This document shows, in pieces, positions 16,571-19,557 of a stretch of 19,557 nucleotides of DNA. The DNA is from an uncultured Saprospiraceae bacterium. Its GTDB lineage: Bacteria; Bacteroidota; Bacteroidia; Chitinophagales; Saprospiraceae. A program made the translations under genes and the position numbers. Where the stretch lies: positions 1 to 19,557 of the forward strand of contig CALCMV010000220.1 in the NCBI GenBank assembly GCA_937967535.1, read 5' to 3'. Position 1 is the stretch's first letter; every line of letters starts with the position of its first letter. The notes below the pieces were generated by a model. It saw only the letters and a program-made list of their open reading frames with translations, was not told the origin of the DNA and made no database searches.

Positions 16571-18025
16571 ATGTACAAAAATCGTTTTGTAAAGCTAATG
16601 AAGACTTTTTCAAGTTATGACTTGAAGCAATTTGAAAGGTTTCTACATTCTCCTTATCATAATCGTAGCCAACAATGTATTGATGTATTTGAGTCACTCA
16701 AATATTATCTAAACAGGGCAACAGCAAAACCTTTTACGAAGGGTGAATTGTCTGAACGGGTATTCAAAGATACAAAAAAAATAAATACTTTAGAAGTTGT
16801 TTTGAGTAAACTTACTCGTTTGGCAGAAGATTTTATTGTTTTGGAGCGTTTGAACCGACAACCTTATATGAAACAACACTTGCTCTTGGATGAATTATTG
16901 GAGCGACAGAATTTGGAGTATTGTGAACAAATCCTGAATAATAATGTCAATAGACATGCTAATATCAAACAGAGGGGCGAACAATTTTACTTTGAGCGTT
17001 ATCTGTTGGTAAATAATCGTTATAGCTGTACTATCTTACGTAATGAGAGAAATGCTTGGAAAAATCTGAATGAGTTAACTCATGCCTTAGATGAATTTTA
17101 TTTGGTAAATCGCTTAAAATTGATGTGCGAAATTGAAAGTTACATAAAACGATACCTGATTGCTCAAAATGATTATGAAATAAAGCCCACTACCGAATTA
17201 CTGAAAACTAATGGCGTAACGGAGAATCCTATGATTGCTTTGCAACATGCTATGTTGTTGACAATTAGGCATGAAGAAGAAGCAGATTTTCAAAAACTTC
17301 TCAACTTACTTGATAGGTATTATCTCAATATTCCCAAAAATGAATTATTGAATTTATATAGTACTATTACCAATTTTTGTATTCGAAAATCAATACAAGG
17401 GCATACTAAGTATACGTCTATACTGTTTACAATTTATAAGAAACAAGCAGAACAAGGTGTATTATCTAACAGCAAGTATGTTCCTGTTCAATTAATAAAA
17501 AATATTGTTTCGGTCAGTGCGACTATAGGGGAGTATGAATGGGCAAAACAATTTCTGGAAATACATATCAATGATGTAAATCCGGATGTGCAAGAAAGTG
17601 TTTACCATTATAATAAAGCTATGTTAGCCTTTTACCAAAAAGATTTCCAATCCGCTATGGAACACCTCAACCAAACCGAAAAAATGGATTTATCTTTTGA
17701 ACTCGGACGCAAAACCGTACTTCTACGTACCTATTACGAACTCAAAGAGAGTCTTGCCTTCGATGCTTTGTGCAAGTCATTCAGAGAATATGTACACTCC
17801 CAAAAAGGAATGCCTACACGCCTGAAAAAAGCCTATGTCAACTTTACCAGTGTTTTGCGAAAAATTGAACTCATCCGACAACAAGGCGGGCATGAGAAGA
17901 TTTTGCCCCTAATGGAAAAAATTAATAGTTATGAATTTCTCACCAATAAACCGTGGTTGATAGAGAAGTTGAAGGAGTTGCCTGCGTATAAGCGTGCCTT
18001 GAAAGATGTGGGACAAGAGGTGTGA
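16571..18025 (+). CDS. Unrecognised helical protein, TPR-like C-terminal half
   Basis: A 484-aa protein without signal peptide or membrane segments, predicted cytoplasmic. I do not recognise a named domain. The N-terminus (MYKNRFVKLMKTFSSYDLKQFERFLHSPYHN, about 1-31) resembles an opening with an SPY(F/H)N motif that I recall from uncharacterised Bacteroidota proteins. The rest is almost entirely amphipathic helices. Residues about 340-430 contain AFYQKDFQSAMEHLNQTEK and a following helix pair, which look like tetratricopeptide-type hairpins, so a protein-binding scaffold role is plausible but unproven. The ATG at 16571 sits about 28 nt behind a good promoter. The gene is divergent from the secreted protease, and its stop TGA lies inside the first unit of a 27-unit heptanucleotide array. 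Confidence 0.85.
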   Translation: MYKNRFVKLMKTFSSYDLKQFERFLHSPYHNRSQQCIDVFESLKYYLNRATAKPFTKGELSERVFKDTKKINTLEVVLSKLTRLAEDFIVLERLNRQPYMKQHLLLDELLERQNLEYCEQILNNNVNRHANIKQRGEQFYFERYLLVNNRYSCTILRNERNAWKNLNELTHALDEFYLVNRLKLMCEIESYIKRYLIAQNDYEIKPTTELLKTNGVTENPMIALQHAMLLTIRHEEEADFQKLLNLLDRYYLNIPKNELLNLYSTITNFCIRKSIQGHTKYTSILFTIYKKQAEQGVLSNSKYVPVQLIKNIVSVSATIGEYEWAKQFLEIHINDVNPDVQESVYHYNKAMLAFYQKDFQSAMEHLNQTEKMDLSFELGRKTVLLRTYYELKESLAFDALCKSFREYVHSQKGMPTRLKKAYVNFTSVLRKIELIRQQGGHEKILPLMEKINSYEFLTNKPWLIEKLKELPAYKRALKDVGQEV

Positions 18026-18210
18026 GACGAGAGACGGGAGAGGTGAGACGAGAGAGGTGAGAGGTGAGACGAGAGACGAGAGAGGTGAGACGAGAGAGGT
18101 GAGAGGTGAGACGAGAGAGGTGAGAGGTGAGACGAGAGAGGTGAGAGGTGAGAGGTGAGAGGTGAGACGAGAGAGGTGAGAGGTGAGAGGTGAGACGAGA
18201 GATTTGAGAC
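18022..18210 (+). repeat. 27-unit heptanucleotide array made of two 7-bp words
   Basis: These 189 bp divide into exactly 27 units of 7 bp with no indel. Units differ almost only at positions 2 and 7 (GTGAGAC, GAGAGAG, GTGAGAG and so on). In a shifted frame the array is a string of two words, GAGACGA and GAGAGGT, with three variants (GAGACGG near the start, GAGATTT at the end and a partial last unit). It begins over the stop codon of the 484-aa protein gene and ends at the foot of the terminator. The minus strand has no stop codons here in any frame, which creates false ORFs. Confidence 0.95.
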
Positions 18211-18211
18211 A

Positions 18212-18244
18212 AAAAAGCCCGTTCCAAAGAGGAACAGGCTTTTT
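18212..18244. terminator. Bidirectional terminator between the 484-aa protein gene and groEL
   Basis: AAAAAGCC-C-GTTCC (18212-18225) pairs with GGAAC-A-GGCTTTTT (18231-18244), with one C/A mismatch and a 5-nt loop; the A and T tails serve both strands. The CCCGTTCC core is the same as in the terminator at 1309-1349. Confidence 0.88.
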
Positions 18245-18259
18245 CAATATCTATTTAAA

Positions 18260-18294
18260 TTGATAATCAATAACTAATCACCAGTCATCAATCA
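18260..18294 (-). repeat. Five degenerate heptads after the groEL stop
   Basis: On the minus strand the sequence behind the groEL stop reads TGATTGA, TGACTGG, TGATTAG, TTATTGA, TTATCAA in uninterrupted 7-bp steps. The units are degenerate, and the last contains the palindrome TTGATAATCAA. It mirrors in position, not in sequence, the array of the convergent gene. Confidence 0.65.
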
Positions 18295-18302
18295 CTGTAT
18301 TA

Positions 18303-19557
18303 TTACATCATGCCCGGCATACCATGACCGTGACCATGTCCGCCCATACCGCCATCTTCTTCCCGTTTGTCGTTGATGACGCACTCTGTGGTGAGTATCA
18401 TTCCGGCGATAGAAGCGGCATTTTCGAGTGCAATACGAGTTACTTTGGTCGGGTCAATGACTCCGGCTTTTTTCAAGTCTTCGTATTCTTCTGTATAAGC
18501 ATTGTAGCCGAAAGCTCCTTTGCCTTCTTTGACTTTCATCAACACCACCGAACCCTCTACACCTGCATTTTCGGCAATGGTGCGAAGTGGTGATTCGAGT
18601 GCTGTACGGACGATGGCTACGCCTGTATCTTCGTCCTCATTTGCCCCTTTGACTTTATCCAAAGCTCCAATAGCACGTACCAAAGCTACGCCACCACCTA
18701 CTACGATACCTTCTTCTACAGCCGCACGAGTGGCATGCAAAGCATCATCTACGCGGTCTTTCTTTTCTTTCATTTCCACTTCGGTAGGCGCGCCCACATG
18801 CAAAACAGCCACACCGCCTGCGAGTTTGGCAAGGCGTTCCTGCAATTTCTCACGGTCGTAATCAGAAGTGGTATTTTCGATTTGTTGTTTGATTTGCTTG
18901 ATGCGGGCTTCGATAGCATCGGTGCTGCCACCGCCGTTGACGATTGTTGTGTTATCTTTGTCAACAGTGATTTTCTCTGCGCTACCCAAGTGCGCCAACT
19001 CGGTATTGTCGAGTTTGAAGCCTTTTTCTTCAGAAATGACTGTACCGCCTGTGAGAATCGCAATATCTTCTAACATCGCTTTTCTACGGTCGCCAAATCC
19101 GGGTGCTTTTACTGCTACAATTTTCAATTGAGCGCGAAGGCGATTCACAACCAATACACCGAGTGCCTGGCTATCAATATCTTCTGCAATAATCAAAAGT
19201 GGTTTTCCGGCTTGTACGGCTTTCTCCAAAATCGGCACTAAATCCTGCATATTGGAGATTTTTTTATCGTGAATCAGAATCAAAGGATGCTCGTATTCCG
19301 ATTCCATTGTTTCTGCATTCGTAATGAAGTATGGCGACAAATATCCTCTGTCGAACTGCATACCAATCACTTCATCTACATAAGTCTCTGTACCACGCGC
19401 TTCCTCTACAGTAATCACACCGTCTTTGGTCACACGCTGCATTGCGTCAGCAATGAGTTGTCCGATTTCAGGGTCGTTATTGGCAGAAATAGCAGCAACT
19501 TGTTTGATTTTTTCAAAATTGTCACCTACTACTTCTGATTGTTTTTCCAAATCATCA
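18303..19557 (-). CDS. groEL: Chaperonin GroEL (Cpn60), 3' three-quarters; N-terminus beyond the right edge
   Basis: GroEL forms the double-ring ATP-driven folding chamber that works with GroES. The visible 417 codons correspond to roughly residue 130 onward of a protein of about 545 aa; the equatorial N-terminus with the first ATP-binding residues lies outside the window. Landmarks include GMQFDRGYLSPYF, the apical-domain block AVKAPGFGDRRKAMLEDIA, TSDYDREKLQERLAKLAGG, the family signature AAVEEGIVVGGG, and the catalytic-Asp region NEDEDTGVAI (equivalent of Asp398 in E. coli). The first apparent start near 19550 is only an internal TTG (Leu), since the frame is open to the edge. The tail is GGMGGHGHGHGMPGMM, with three histidines in the usual Gly-Met tail. 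Two TAA stops lie in tandem at 18300-18305. Confidence 0.97.
   Translation of the reverse strand, partial: DDLEKQSEVVGDNFEKIKQVAAISANNDPEIGQLIADAMQRVTKDGVITVEEARGTETYVDEVIGMQFDRGYLSPYFITNAETMESEYEHPLILIHDKKISNMQDLVPILEKAVQAGKPLLIIAEDIDSQALGVLVVNRLRAQLKIVAVKAPGFGDRRKAMLEDIAILTGGTVISEEKGFKLDNTELAHLGSAEKITVDKDNTTIVNGGGSTDAIEARIKQIKQQIENTTSDYDREKLQERLAKLAGGVAVLHVGAPTEVEMKEKKDRVDDALHATRAAVEEGIVVGGGVALVRAIGALDKVKGANEDEDTGVAIVRTALESPLRTIAENAGVEGSVVLMKVKEGKGAFGYNAYTEEYEDLKKAGVIDPTKVTRIALENAASIAGMILTTECVINDKREEDGGMGGHGHGHGMPGMM

Noticed and set aside
17909..18247. Two overlapping minus-strand ORFs (112 and 95 aa) with LTSHLS / LTSLVSPL repeats
   Set aside because: They are translations of the heptanucleotide array, whose minus strand lacks stop codons in every frame. 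They also overlap the end of the 484-aa protein gene and the terminator, and there is no promoter or start context.
19548..19550. TTG as a start codon for groEL
   Set aside because: It encodes an internal leucine. The frame stays open upstream to the window edge, and the homologous protein has about 130 more N-terminal residues.

Overview
The window looks like a chromosomal piece of a Bacteroidota bacterium, probably of the Saprospiria type (inference). Three things point there: a full-length sprA, the outer-membrane translocon of the type IX secretion system (T9SS), lying next to ruvA as in other Bacteroidota; promoters of the Bacteroidota form TTTG-N(19-21)-TAnnTTTG without clear Shine-Dalgarno sites; and a secreted multidomain S8 protease carrying SprB-type, PKD, dockerin-like and cohesin-like modules. 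There are no tRNA, rRNA, CRISPR or transposase genes.

Layout. Positions 1-506 hold no recognisable gene, but contain a palindrome pair and a ~170-bp structured repeat element. A DUF2461 gene (507-1169, +) converges on sprA (1383-8957, -) across a strong bidirectional terminator. Upstream of sprA, after 572 bp of AT-rich DNA packed with inverted repeats, lies ruvA (9530-10120, -), with a good promoter at 10360-10392. Then comes a 511-bp gap with a terminator and a second copy of the ~170-bp element, and the large secreted protease (10632-16337, -). It is transcribed divergently from an unrecognised 484-aa helical protein (16571-18025, +). That gene converges on the 3' three-quarters of groEL (18303 to the right edge, -) across a 27-unit heptanucleotide array and a terminator.

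Working together: SprA is the likely exit channel for secreted proteins such as the protease. RuvA (Holliday junction branch migration), GroEL (protein folding) and DUF2461 are housekeeping or unassigned genes with no visible link to secretion. sprA may be read from ruvA or from its own promoter; no convincing promoter was found directly upstream of sprA.

The most unusual feature lies between the genes. Nearly every intergenic gap contains short tandem repeats of period 7 or 8. They are usually arranged as two inverted arms around an AT-rich centre or a hairpin, with a different unit sequence at each locus. Several start exactly at a stop codon. Two loci (about 199-377 and 10471-10634) are true homologues, and their central hairpin differs by pairing-preserving changes. 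These arrays are the best candidate in this window for a poorly described system.
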